A DNA stretch of 64,000 nucleotides, from positions 310,001-374,000 of the forward strand of contig JADBXR010000002.1 in the NCBI GenBank assembly GCA_020403425.1, in the 5' to 3' direction. The notes beneath the pieces are model-generated. The model searched no databases. It had not been told where the DNA came from and saw nothing but the letters and a program-made list of their open reading frames with translations. Of the stretch, positions 26,583-34,690 are shown in pieces. The number at the start of each line of letters is the position of its first letter. Position 1 is the first letter of the stretch. A program made the translations under genes and the position numbers. Source of the stretch: Chitinophagaceae bacterium (GTDB lineage Bacteria > Bacteroidota > Bacteroidia > Chitinophagales > Chitinophagaceae).

Positions 26583-27548
26583 ATGTCAGTTTTAATATTT
26601 GTCGATCAGACAGAAAACCATATCAAGAAAGCTTCTTACGAAGTACTTACCTATGGTGCACAGGTGGCCAAACAAATGGGTACCACTGCTGAAGCATTGG
26701 TGCTGGGTACAGTGAACGATGACCTGGCTTCGCTGGGTAAATATGGCATTACCAAAGTGCACCAGGTTGCCAACGAAAGCCTGAATCATGTTGACTCACA
26801 ACTATATGCCAAAGTAATTGCCGAAGCCGTTACGGCCAGCGGAGCCAATGTGCTTATCTTTTCGCATAACCAGACAGGTAAGGCAGTAGCTGCCCGCGTT
26901 GCTGCCCGCCTCAAAGCTGGTATTGTAACAGGGGCCTGTGCCCTGCCCGATACCAGTAACGGTTTCGTGGTGCGTAAAACCGTGTTTTCCGGTAAAGCAT
27001 ATGCCAATGTAAGCATCAACTCCCCTGTGAAGATCATTTCCCTCAACCCCAACAGTTACCAGACCGTTGCCGGCCAGGGAACCGCTGAAGTATCGGCACT
27101 GAATGTGCCCTTAGACGCATCCAAGGTAAAGGTCACTGCTGTGAACAAGGTGAGTGGTGAAGTGCCGCTGACCGAAGCTGATGTGGTGGTAAGCGGTGGA
27201 CGTGGGTTAAAAGGGCCCGAAAACTGGGGCGTTCTACTGGACCTTGCCAAGGAACTGCATGCTGCCACAGCCTGTAGCCGACCAGTAGGCGATGCACACT
27301 GGCGTCCGCACCATGAACACGTAGGACAAACCGGAGTTCAGGTTGCTCCCAACTTATACATTGCACTGGGCATCTCAGGCGCCATACAACACCTGGCAGG
27401 TGTGAACCGCAGCAAAGTGATCGTAGTGATCAACAAAGATCCTGAAGCACCTTTCTTCAAAGCGGCCGATTATGGTATCGTTGGCGACCTCTTTGAAGTG
27501 GTTCCCAAACTCACCGAAGAGATCCGTAAAATGAAAGCCTCCGCCTAG
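26583..27548 (+). CDS. etfA: Electron transfer flavoprotein alpha subunit
   Basis: 321 residues. The FAD-binding C-terminal domain is clear: [42 protein letters not shown] and NKDPEAPFF, all at their usual relative positions from about residue 200 on. It forms the ETF heterodimer with the product of the upstream etfB. A strong terminator follows at 27604-27631, so the pair forms one unit despite the 133-bp internal spacer. Confidence 0.96.
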   Translation: MSVLIFVDQTENHIKKASYEVLTYGAQVAKQMGTTAEALVLGTVNDDLASLGKYGITKVHQVANESLNHVDSQLYAKVIAEAVTASGANVLIFSHNQTGKAVAARVAARLKAGIVTGACALPDTSNGFVVRKTVFSGKAYANVSINSPVKIISLNPNSYQTVAGQGTAEVSALNVPLDASKVKVTAVNKVSGEVPLTEADVVVSGGRGLKGPENWGVLLDLAKELHAATACSRPVGDAHWRPHHEHVGQTGVQVAPNLYIALGISGAIQHLAGVNRSKVIVVINKDPEAPFFKAADYGIVGDLFEVVPKLTEEIRKMKASA

Positions 27549-27587
27549 GGAATATTGAATGATGAACAAGGAATATTGAATGATGAA
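27549..27587. repeat. Two tandem copies of an 18-nt word, 21-nt period
   Basis: GGAATATTGAATGATGAA at 27549-27566 is repeated exactly at 27570-27587, with CAA between. The same pattern, with small changes, is found after the TonB receptor gene (50363-50398). It is located between the etfA stop and its terminator. Confidence 0.75.
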
Positions 27588-27603
27588 GTAAGGATGATAA
27601 AAG

Positions 27604-27631
27604 ATCCCGTTCCAGTGGAACGGGATTTTTT
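27604..27631 (+). terminator. Rho-independent terminator of etfBA
   Basis: Stem ATCCCGTTCC (27604-27613) / GGAACGGGAT (27617-27626) with loop AGT, followed by a run of T to 27631. Confidence 0.9.
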
Positions 27632-27647
27632 ATCATTACTGCTGTCA

Positions 27648-27676
27648 CATTCACTCACCCACTCATTCACTCATTG
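27648..27676. repeat. Word-like repeat overlapping the 3' end of the cupin gene
   Basis: On the minus strand the tract reads as GAATGAGT-type words (CAATGAGTGAATGAGTGGGT, then GAGTGAATG). It is related to the tracts at 52747-52777 and 56150-56180. The last three codons and stop of the cupin gene (MSE then TGA) are encoded inside it. Confidence 0.6.
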
Positions 27677-27995
27677 CCCTATAGTCCTCCCTGACGGGCG
27701 TGAACACATCCAGCAATTTACAGTCTGTAATGGCCAGTCCGGCGTGTTTTACATGGGATGGGATCACGATTACGGATTCCGGTCCGAACCGCAGCGGTTC
27801 TCCATCCAGTGTCAGCTGGAATTCGCCTTCCAGCACATGGCATACCTGCTCATGCGGATGCGAGTGCTCGGGCAGCGTAGCCCCTGCTTTCACATCGAGG
27901 TAGGAGAACGTCATATGATCAGTATGAATAAAACGTGCTGAATAACCGGCCACGATCTCTTTGGGCGTAATGGAAGCAAGTTCAATTTTGGGCAT
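27663..27995 (-). CDS. Cupin domain-containing protein
   Basis: 110 residues with one conserved small beta-barrel: metal-site motif 1 as PEHSHPHEQVCHVLEGEF (about 41-58) and motif 2 around PSHVKHAGL (about 79-87). Histidines and glutamate of the usual metal site are present, so a metal-dependent small-molecule enzyme or binding protein is likely. No substrate can be inferred. It is convergent with etfA and separated from YceI by a terminator. Its last codons lie within an intergenic-type repeat. Confidence 0.85.
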   Translation of the reverse strand: MPKIELASITPKEIVAGYSARFIHTDHMTFSYLDVKAGATLPEHSHPHEQVCHVLEGEFQLTLDGEPLRFGPESVIVIPSHVKHAGLAITDCKLLDVFTPVREDYRAMSE

Positions 27996-28035
27996 AACAT
28001 TATTTTACACAGCAAGTTACGGCAAGCCGCAAATA

Positions 28036-28062
28036 AAAACACCGGCCGATGGCCGGTGTTTT
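28036..28062 (-). terminator. Terminator of the YceI gene
   Basis: Perfect 12-bp stem AAAACACCGGCC (28036-28047) / GGCCGGTGTTTT (28051-28062), loop GAT. In the minus direction the stem ends in TTTT followed by TATTT, as expected after the YceI stop at 28084. Confidence 0.85.
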
Positions 28063-28083
28063 CTAGATATAGTTGTTGCACAA

Positions 28084-28653
28084 TTATTTGGCAAACAGGT
28101 GGATGGCCAGTTGCACATCGTTGGCAACATTACCAGCACCATAAGTGATGCCGATGAGGGTCCTGTCGAGGCTCAGGAATGACTGGGCAAAGAAACCTTT
28201 CTCATCAGAATTACGGATCTGCGCTTTCAGCTTAACAGGAACGGTCACACCTTTTACAGTGAGGTTACCGCTAACATCTGCATTGCTGGCATCAGTGTAG
28301 TTCACCGCAGTGATCTCATAGGTAGCTTCTGCAAATTTGGCTACATCAAAGAAATCGCCTGATTTCAGGTGTCCGGTAAGCCTGTCGCCACCACCCGCAT
28401 CGGTTACTTTCAGGTTGGCCAGGTCGATCACGAACTTACCGCCTTTCAGTTTACCGCCATCAACGGTAACAGAACCGCTTTTCAACGGAAAGAAACCGGT
28501 ATGGAAATCTGATTTCTTGGTACCTACCCAGTCAACACGGCTTTTCTCAGTGTTTACGGTCAGGGTAGCGTCTTGTTTGGCACTAACGGGCGCAAAAGAG
28601 TAGATGCCTGCTAAAAAGGCGATGCCTGCTAAGGCGAGGATTGCTTTTTTCAT
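28084..28653 (-). CDS. YceI family periplasmic lipid-binding protein
   Basis: 189 residues with a signal peptide (MKKAILALAGIAFLAGIYSF, cleavage near residue 25). The mature part is the YceI lipocalin-like barrel: VNTEKSRVDWVGTKK near the start, the SGSVTVDGGKLKGGKFVIDL strand pair, and GHLKSGDFFDVAKFAEATYEI-type family motif. These proteins bind isoprenoids or other lipids in the periplasm. It is a single-gene unit with its own terminator, divergent from sucC. Confidence 0.93.
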   Translation of the reverse strand: MKKAILALAGIAFLAGIYSFAPVSAKQDATLTVNTEKSRVDWVGTKKSDFHTGFFPLKSGSVTVDGGKLKGGKFVIDLANLKVTDAGGGDRLTGHLKSGDFFDVAKFAEATYEITAVNYTDASNADVSGNLTVKGVTVPVKLKAQIRNSDEKGFFAQSFLSLDRTLIGITYGAGNVANDVQLAIHLFAK

Positions 28654-28780
28654 GCTGTTGTTGTTTTATCGAGTTTTTTTTCAGTGTGGCGTAAAATTAG
28701 GGAAATTAATGTTACAACAATAATAATTATCAGCAAATCTGAATCCCGGTTTCGCTTATCTTCGCAAAAATTTTTCCCGC

Positions 28781-29992
28781 ATGAACCTTCACGAATACCA
28801 GGCCAAGGAATTACTGAAAAAATACAATGTTCCCGTACAGGAGGGCATTGCCGTAGATACCGTTATGGCCGCAGAAGAGGCTTACCGCCAGATCAAAACC
28901 CAGACAGGTAACAATTTCGCCGTAATAAAGGCCCAGATCCACGCCGGTGGCCGTGGAAAAGGTAAGATCGCCGGATCGGAGCAAAGAGGCGTAGCCGTAG
29001 GTAAAAGCCTGGAAGACGTAACCAATATCGCCAAGAATATCCTGGGCGGTACCCTGGTAACCATCCAGACAGGCGCAGAAGGCAAAAAAGTAAACAAGAT
29101 CCTGGTGGCCCAGGACGTATATTACCCAGGTCCTAACCCTGTCAAAGAATTTTACCTCTCTATCCTGCTCGACCGCGCCAAAGGAATGAACGTGGTGATG
29201 TACAGCACCGAAGGCGGTATGGATATTGAAGAAGTGGCACACAATACCCCTGACAAGATCTTCAAAGAGTGGGTTCACCCCGGTGGCGGCCTGCAGGGTT
29301 TCCAGGCAAGAAAGATCGCTTTCAACCTGGGACTGAGCGGTGAAGCGTTCAAGAGCTGTGTCAAATTCGTGACCAACCTGTACAATGCTTATGTGGGACT
29401 GGACTGCAGCATGCTGGAGATCAACCCGCTGTTCAAGACCAGCGACGACAAGATCATTGCTGTTGACTGTAAGATGAACATCGACGATAATTCGCTGATG
29501 CGTCATCCGGACATTGCCGCACTGCGCGATGTAACAGAAGAAGACCCGACAGAAGTGGAAGCCGGACAATACAACCTGAACTTTGTGAAACTGGACGGAA
29601 ACGTAGGTTGTATGGTGAACGGTGCTGGTCTGGCCATGGCCACCATGGATATGATCAAACTCAGTGGCGGTGAGCCTGCCAACTTCCTGGACGTAGGCGG
29701 TTCTGCCAACGCGCAGACAGTAGAAGCCGGTTTCCGCATCATCCTGAAAGATCCCAACGTTAAAGCGATTCTGATCAACATCTTTGGCGGTATCGTTCGT
29801 TGCGACCGTGTTGCGGCTGGTGTGATCGAAGCTTTCAATAAACTGGGCAATATCAATATCCCGATCATTGTCCGTTTACAGGGAACCAATGCGGTGGAAG
29901 CCAAAAAACTGATCGACGAAAGTGGACTGAAAGTACAATCTGCCATTCAGTTAAGCGAAGCCGCTGAACTGGTGAAAAAAGCAGTTGCTTAA
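28781..29992 (+). CDS. sucC: Succinyl-CoA ligase (ADP-forming), beta subunit
   Basis: 403 residues, the ATP-grasp beta subunit of the TCA-cycle enzyme that couples succinyl-CoA cleavage to nucleotide phosphorylation. Conserved blocks: MNLHEYQAKELLKKYNVPVQ at the N-terminus, GGRGKGK nucleotide segment, MEINPL-equivalent LEINPLF, and the C-terminal FGGIVRCDRVAAGVIEA. The alpha subunit gene (sucD) is not next to it, unlike in many bacteria. A terminator directly follows. Confidence 0.97.
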   Translation: MNLHEYQAKELLKKYNVPVQEGIAVDTVMAAEEAYRQIKTQTGNNFAVIKAQIHAGGRGKGKIAGSEQRGVAVGKSLEDVTNIAKNILGGTLVTIQTGAEGKKVNKILVAQDVYYPGPNPVKEFYLSILLDRAKGMNVVMYSTEGGMDIEEVAHNTPDKIFKEWVHPGGGLQGFQARKIAFNLGLSGEAFKSCVKFVTNLYNAYVGLDCSMLEINPLFKTSDDKIIAVDCKMNIDDNSLMRHPDIAALRDVTEEDPTEVEAGQYNLNFVKLDGNVGCMVNGAGLAMATMDMIKLSGGEPANFLDVGGSANAQTVEAGFRIILKDPNVKAILINIFGGIVRCDRVAAGVIEAFNKLGNINIPIIVRLQGTNAVEAKKLIDESGLKVQSAIQLSEAAELVKKAVA

Positions 29993-30016
29993 ATTTCTTT
30001 TCGCTGAACATACAGG

Positions 30017-30047
30017 AACTCCGGTAGCAAATGCTGCCGGAGTTTTT
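30017..30047 (+). terminator. Terminator of sucC
   Basis: Stem AACTCCGG (30017-30024) / CCGGAGTT (30037-30044), extended by TAGCA/TGCTG with one G-T pair, then a T run. It abuts the stop codon of the convergent gene (30046-30048). Confidence 0.85.
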
Positions 30048-32499
30048 ATTTACGGGCTATGGTCAGTTGTTTCCGGAAACGGGCGCCCATAGCAGTGATA
30101 CCTGTTACCGTCACTGTGTAGCTGGTGGCAATATCGGCCGTATAAAAGGAAATAGTGGCCTTACCATCGGCATCCGTCAACCCATCGCCCTGCCAGAAGA
30201 TCAACGAAGAGCGGGTATCTGGTATGCGGGAATTCCTGATCTCTTTCAGAGAATAATCCCTTTGCTCAAAAGGTTCCGGAACATGAAATCCTTTTACCAT
30301 AAGATTACGTACCCCATTCGCGAGGTTATTCTCCGATAGTACCATGCGGGTACGGGTATTGACGATGATCACACCGTTTCCACCCCGGACACCATAAATG
30401 GCGGCTTCCGGTCCTATCAGTACTTCCATGAATTCAACCGAGGAAGGATCTATCCGGTTCAACGCCAATAATACCGGACTGGGTTCTGAACCCGGCAGCT
30501 TATCAGAAGTATCGGAAGGGATCGGAACACCATCAATGATCAACAACGGTTCCGTAGCAGCGCCAATGGCAAAGGAATTACCTCCGGTCACGGTTACATA
30601 ACCGTTTCGTAAATGAATGCCCGGTACACGAAAGATCACATTGCCCAGACTATTCCCTCCCAACTTAGCAAATACTTCCGGCGGAATGATCTTGGAAAAA
30701 AGGCTCTGCCTTTTTTTAACATCGTAACCAGGATCTTTTTTAACCAGCCCTGTTACCGTAACATCTGTAAGCCATTCTTTTCCCCGATTCTGTATCAGCG
30801 TATCTGAACGGGACTGAAGGATCATCGCTTTCCGAACCGTTTCGATCTCTTCTTTTACCAACCGTTGTTTCAGTTTCTCCGGGGTAAGTACCACCGGAAA
30901 AACCAGGTTTGTGTCCATGATCATTTTTGACGGGAACAAACGCCCCGACAGATCCGTTACCTGCAGGTTGAATCTCGTCCGGTCATCATACGCCGTAAAT
31001 GGAAAACAAAATCTCCCTTCAGCATCGGTGGTGTCCGAGGTAAATACCTTGGCTTTCATATCACCGAATAAGGTAACTATCTTTTGGGCAACAGGCCTGT
31101 TACGCGTATCCCATACGGTACCGGAGATGAACAAACTGCTGTCTTCTTTATTGGCAATGATTTTTTTGGAAGGATCGTGAAGATCGACCTGGTACCGGTT
31201 CTTTTCTGTAAGGAGCTTTAGTTCCCATTCTTCCGGTGTCAATTCTTCACCTGGCAGGAATATGGATCGCATAATATCGTCCATACCCTTCGGTTTCAGG
31301 GCAGTGTATGTCTGAGACTGGCTACTATCGTTCACAGATACCAAAAAAGAAGCTACCTGCGGGCGGTTATCCGAATCACTGATTTTAAACGAAACTGTCA
31401 CTTTTTCCCTTGCAGAATAACGGATTTTATCAGCAGTCAGTTGCACCTGGTTGGCATCCGGCTTGATGTAAACGGAGCGTTCACTCAGTAAGTGTTTCTT
31501 TTCATCAAACAATACAAAATGCGCCACATTGCCCGGGAAACGATATTCTGGTATCACCAGTTCATATGAACCTTTCCCTACCCCGGAAAAGCAAAGACTA
31601 TCACCTGATATACCCAGCACATAGGTAACCTTGTCTTTCCGGAAGATCGAGTCCTCCAATAGAACACGGAGTTTACGGATCCCGTTATGGTCGATCACGG
31701 CCAGCTGAGCACCAAACAAATTCACCGAAGGAACTGTGTAACGGAGGTCCGGTAAGCCCGGTCGCTGCAGGTGCAACTGGTAGCGCCGCCATGTCCAGCA
31801 GAAGAAGCGGAACTTACCCAGCCCCCTGTTATCTGTCTGCCAACTGACCACTACTGAATCTCTATCATCTTTCAACAGACCCTTTGCCGACACCGGATTT
31901 CCTGTAAGGTCAGTGGTTTTTATGGCAAGCAGCGTATTGGCCCCTCCTACCATGGTCCCACCTTCCGGAAAGAACTGGACCCGTACAGAATCTCCCGACC
32001 CCGTTAAAGATGTTTTTTGCACGCTTGTAACATACCTATCGGGTAACAAGGAATTAATCACATACAACATCTGCACAGCCATGGGTTGTTCGGCGTCCTT
32101 CAGGCTCAGTTTTGTATAGGCACGCAACCAGTAATGCCCTGAACCGATAGTATCGGGTAATACAAAACTGCCATCGGTTGCAAAATCGGCCGCATTCAGT
32201 AAAAAACGGTCATGTATGCTGTCTCGCTCGTCTACCAGGTCCACATACAAAACATTACTGAGCCGGGAGGGTTTACCGGAAACAGAATGGGTCACAAAGG
32301 CTTTGAAGTGCACCCGCTCACCTACGCGGTATACAAGCTTACTGGTCTGCAGGAAGACCTTCTCGCCGGAATGTTCGCGAAGGGAACGAATGTATTGTCC
32401 TGCGAGCGAGTCAAGCTGCTGCAAAGCATTATGCTGTGCTCCTGCCGGGATGAACAGGAACAATGCTATACAAGCCACAATGGTTTTACAGGATCGCAT
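30046..32499 (-). CDS. Macroglobulin-like (MG2) protein with TonB-receptor plug domain, no barrel
   Basis: 817 residues. Signal peptide 1-21 (ending PAGAQ). The N-terminal half begins with an MG2-like strand pattern (GEKVFLQTSKLVYRVGERV, about 44-62) and several further beta domains. Around 635-735 there is a TonB-dependent receptor plug (FRVPGI, PLLIIDGVPIP, GPEAAIYGVRGGNGVIIVNT). A final macroglobulin-like beta segment occupies the C-terminus (DGKATISFYTADIATSYTVT). There is no 22-strand barrel, so it cannot be a conventional transporter. Related Bacteroidota proteins are usually annotated only by the plug domain. Function unknown; an envelope-associated role is inferred. Confidence 0.8.
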   Translation of the reverse strand: MRSCKTIVACIALFLFIPAGAQHNALQQLDSLAGQYIRSLREHSGEKVFLQTSKLVYRVGERVHFKAFVTHSVSGKPSRLSNVLYVDLVDERDSIHDRFLLNAADFATDGSFVLPDTIGSGHYWLRAYTKLSLKDAEQPMAVQMLYVINSLLPDRYVTSVQKTSLTGSGDSVRVQFFPEGGTMVGGANTLLAIKTTDLTGNPVSAKGLLKDDRDSVVVSWQTDNRGLGKFRFFCWTWRRYQLHLQRPGLPDLRYTVPSVNLFGAQLAVIDHNGIRKLRVLLEDSIFRKDKVTYVLGISGDSLCFSGVGKGSYELVIPEYRFPGNVAHFVLFDEKKHLLSERSVYIKPDANQVQLTADKIRYSAREKVTVSFKISDSDNRPQVASFLVSVNDSSQSQTYTALKPKGMDDIMRSIFLPGEELTPEEWELKLLTEKNRYQVDLHDPSKKIIANKEDSSLFISGTVWDTRNRPVAQKIVTLFGDMKAKVFTSDTTDAEGRFCFPFTAYDDRTRFNLQVTDLSGRLFPSKMIMDTNLVFPVVLTPEKLKQRLVKEEIETVRKAMILQSRSDTLIQNRGKEWLTDVTVTGLVKKDPGYDVKKRQSLFSKIIPPEVFAKLGGNSLGNVIFRVPGIHLRNGYVTVTGGNSFAIGAATEPLLIIDGVPIPSDTSDKLPGSEPSPVLLALNRIDPSSVEFMEVLIGPEAAIYGVRGGNGVIIVNTRTRMVLSENNLANGVRNLMVKGFHVPEPFEQRDYSLKEIRNSRIPDTRSSLIFWQGDGLTDADGKATISFYTADIATSYTVTVTGITAMGARFRKQLTIARK

Positions 32500-32523
32500 G
32501 GTGAATATGAATTGTCTATGGCA

Positions 32524-32916
32524 TTATCTGTGCTGCCAATAGTCTACAACGGTCACTTTATCGATATGCGGACCGGCAATATCGGTGAAGGCTTTGTGTG
32601 CAGGGTGCACCAGGTAAGCATCACGGTCTTTCTCGGAATGGAAACTCAGCAGGTAACAATGCGTAAGTCCCTGGTTCAGTTTCTCCGGACTATTGTTGAC
32701 ACCGAACTCAAAAGCCTTGATCAGGCTGATCTTGCCGGGTAGTTCCCTAAAAGCCTGTTCGATCTTCTTCACATCAGCTTCGGTAGACTGATCTTTGAAC
32801 TTGAACAATACCACATGACGCAAAATGGCCTTTTCTTTTTTGGCGGAAGCCGGCTGTGCCATAAGGGATCCCACGGAGGCTAACAGGATACAGGCCAGCA
32901 AAACGATCTTTTTCAT
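32524..32916 (-). CDS. Secreted Dabb-domain (stress-responsive A/B barrel) protein
   Basis: 130 residues: signal peptide MKKIVLLACILLASVGSLMA followed by a dimeric alpha/beta-barrel (Dabb) domain, recognised from ILRHVVLFKFKD at its start, a central ALSF-like LLSFHSEKDRDAYLVHP block and the final DYW. The family is structurally related to small heme- and substrate-binding enzymes; the function here is unknown. It is last in a minus-strand run beginning at 34606, 46 bp after the SprT gene, and precedes the plug protein by 24 bp. Confidence 0.88.
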   Translation of the reverse strand: MKKIVLLACILLASVGSLMAQPASAKKEKAILRHVVLFKFKDQSTEADVKKIEQAFRELPGKISLIKAFEFGVNNSPEKLNQGLTHCYLLSFHSEKDRDAYLVHPAHKAFTDIAGPHIDKVTVVDYWQHR

Positions 32917-32962
32917 AAGGGTTTGTTTGTTTAAATCTACAACAATCTACCCTTACCTGGTA

Positions 32963-33595
32963 TCACCTGGGTTCCTGCAGCAGTTTTACTTCACTGACGG
33001 CACTGAATGTGTACCGATGACCCGTTTTCACTTCCACGCATTCAAAGCGTTTCCGGCGAACTGGCCCCTTACGGAAAATCCGGCCATTGGAGGTCTGGAA
33101 CAATGCCCCTTCCGGAACATCGATCACATGTAATATCCCCTCTTTCTTTACCGGATTATATTTACGCAGCACCAGCAGTAGTTCGGTTTCGCCATTGGCT
33201 GTGGCAGAAGGATTTACAAGGGATCTTTCCAATGCTTTTTCAACATCCGGCGGGAATACTTTCTGTTGTATAAAATCAGCCAGCAAACGGCTGTAGTTGG
33301 CCTTCCATTCCTTGCCGTGCGGTTCCACCCTTGTTTTGTGCAGTTCATAGGTCAGCAGGTGTGCCAGTTCGTGCAATAACGTGATGAGGAACTCATATTT
33401 GTTCAGGTCACCGTTCACGCTGATACGGTGGTTGCCGCCCCAACCGGCATGGCGGTAATCACCCAGTACTGACTTGCGCTGTTTGCTGATGGTGAGATGC
33501 ACTTTGTAATGATGGATATAAGCAACCACCTGGTCAAAACTACCTTCCGGCAGAAAGGCCGCCAGGGCCTGCATGGGATGTTCGGATACAGACAT
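32963..33595 (-). CDS. SprT-like zinc metalloprotease domain protein
   Basis: 210 residues. The zinc motif HELAH at residues 75-79 with a third histidine at H93 (EPHGKEW) marks the SprT domain. The C-terminal half is longer than in E. coli SprT and lacks an obvious zinc ribbon. Eukaryotic relatives cut DNA-protein crosslinks; the bacterial role is unclear. Its ATG overlaps the stop of the preceding membrane protein gene (TAATG), indicating translational coupling. Confidence 0.88.
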   Translation of the reverse strand: MSVSEHPMQALAAFLPEGSFDQVVAYIHHYKVHLTISKQRKSVLGDYRHAGWGGNHRISVNGDLNKYEFLITLLHELAHLLTYELHKTRVEPHGKEWKANYSRLLADFIQQKVFPPDVEKALERSLVNPSATANGETELLLVLRKYNPVKKEGILHVIDVPEGALFQTSNGRIFRKGPVRRKRFECVEVKTGHRYTFSAVSEVKLLQEPR

Positions 33596-33984
33596 TATGC
33601 TTGGGGCTTCATCCGTAAAGCGATACGGACTTCCAGGAATGTGTAAATGAAATAGAGGCCCATTCCCACAAAAATGGCATTCGTGTTCTTATGAATCCCT
33701 GCCGCAAGCAGGTATATTAATGTGATGGTGGCCAGTCCCATGAGTTTTACAAATGAGCCCAGCATCACCCCGAAGATCATGGAGGTTGGCCTGGTGCCGG
33801 CTAGGCTCCTGCGTTGAAGCGACAGATTGATCAAAGCGAAGACAAACAGGAAAAAGTTGGCGCCGAGCACTACTTCCCAACTGATCTGCCAGGTAGCCAG
33901 TTGGCCCTTCAGCAGGAAACAGGTTCCACCGATCAGCAGGAACAACAGTAAAAAAGGTACATACCAGAACTTCATAGTTTTCAT
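33595..33984 (-). CDS. Four-helix membrane protein, AtpI-like
   Basis: 129 residues with four hydrophobic segments (about 6-24, 38-55, 68-92, 103-122). In Bacteroidota, proteins of this size and pattern typically stand between AtpZ and the F0 subunit a gene, and are thought to be the AtpI-like accessory of ATP synthase. Here the expected atpB does not follow; SprT does, with a TAATG overlap. The start is the ATG at 33984, one base past the AtpZ-like stop; an ATG 9 bp downstream is possible. Confidence 0.65.
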   Translation of the reverse strand: MKTMKFWYVPFLLLFLLIGGTCFLLKGQLATWQISWEVVLGANFFLFVFALINLSLQRRSLAGTRPTSMIFGVMLGSFVKLMGLATITLIYLLAAGIHKNTNAIFVGMGLYFIYTFLEVRIALRMKPQA

Positions 33985-33985
33985 A

Positions 33986-34201
33986 TCATGGTTTCTTGAA
34001 CAGGTCCCTGATCAGTTTGATCAGCATCGCTACGAGAAAAAATAAAGGTAATACCCAAACAAACACCGGGTTCTGAAAATGGGCTTTTTTATCTAGCCAG
34101 TTACCGCCATACAGTGCCAGCAACATCACCACCATCCACTGTGTGGCCAGTCCGGCATATTGCATCAATGAGTCGTAGGAAGAGGGTTTCTTGGCAGCCA
34201 T
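33986..34201 (-). CDS. AtpZ/AtpI-family protein
   Basis: 71 residues from the ATG at 34201 (MAAKKPSSYDSLMQYAGLAT); a GTG 6 bp upstream also fits. Two hydrophobic helices with the family sequence GNWLDKKAHFQNP between them are typical of AtpZ, a small partner of AtpI proposed to assist F-type ATP synthase assembly or magnesium/calcium transport. No ATP synthase structural gene lies in the window. Spacing of 9 bp to the preceding gene and 1 bp to the next indicates an operon. Confidence 0.8.
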   Translation of the reverse strand: MAAKKPSSYDSLMQYAGLATQWMVVMLLALYGGNWLDKKAHFQNPVFVWVLPLFFLVAMLIKLIRDLFKKP

Positions 34202-34210
34202 GACCACTGG

Positions 34211-34606
34211 TTAATCGGTGGAAGCCTCTGTTCCCGGGAGGGCAACCGGGATCGTATCCAGTTGTGCAGGTGAATTGCCCGACAGGACTTTTTTCACCCC
34301 GTCCAGATACTGTTCCTTGTATCTCAGGGCCTGCTCCAGCGAATCGGTCCGGATCTTCAACACCTGCAGGGCCGTCCTGCTTTCACGCGTTCCATAACCG
34401 GGAATATAGTATTTGATCGGCGAAAAAGCGATCAGAGCAATGGTAAGACCTACCAGTAACACGAAAATGGTGCTGAGGCCAATGTATACACTTAAACGGG
34501 TCAGGCGGAAGGTCACCACTTCCTCATAGGTATCATCGTTCATCACCACCAGCCGGTAGCTGTTACGGAGGCGCTTCAGGGTATTATTGATCTCTGGATT
34601 GTTCAT
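34211..34606 (-). CDS. Single-pass membrane protein resembling the N-terminus of M23 peptidases
   Basis: 131 residues. A cytoplasmic N-terminus (about 1-38) leads into one transmembrane helix (about 40-62), then FSPIKYYIPGYG and a short coiled coil to the end. The arrangement TFRLTRLSVYIGL-helix-IPGYG strongly resembles the N-terminal membrane anchor of Bacteroidota M23 metallopeptidases, but the catalytic LytM domain is missing. It heads the leftward operon and is divergent from porW. It may be a regulatory or scaffolding relative of those peptidases; this is inference. Confidence 0.7.
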   Translation of the reverse strand: MNNPEINNTLKRLRNSYRLVVMNDDTYEEVVTFRLTRLSVYIGLSTIFVLLVGLTIALIAFSPIKYYIPGYGTRESRTALQVLKIRTDSLEQALRYKEQYLDGVKKVLSGNSPAQLDTIPVALPGTEASTD

Positions 34607-34690
34607 TTCGTAAAATCCGGTTAAAGGTAACGATCAATCCGCTTTTCACCACCCACAATTGAGAAATAACTGTATTTTTAAACACATTTT

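Noticed and set aside
28811-29569. 252-residue open frame antisense to sucC.
   Set aside because: sucC is unambiguous; the antisense translation shows no protein-like features.
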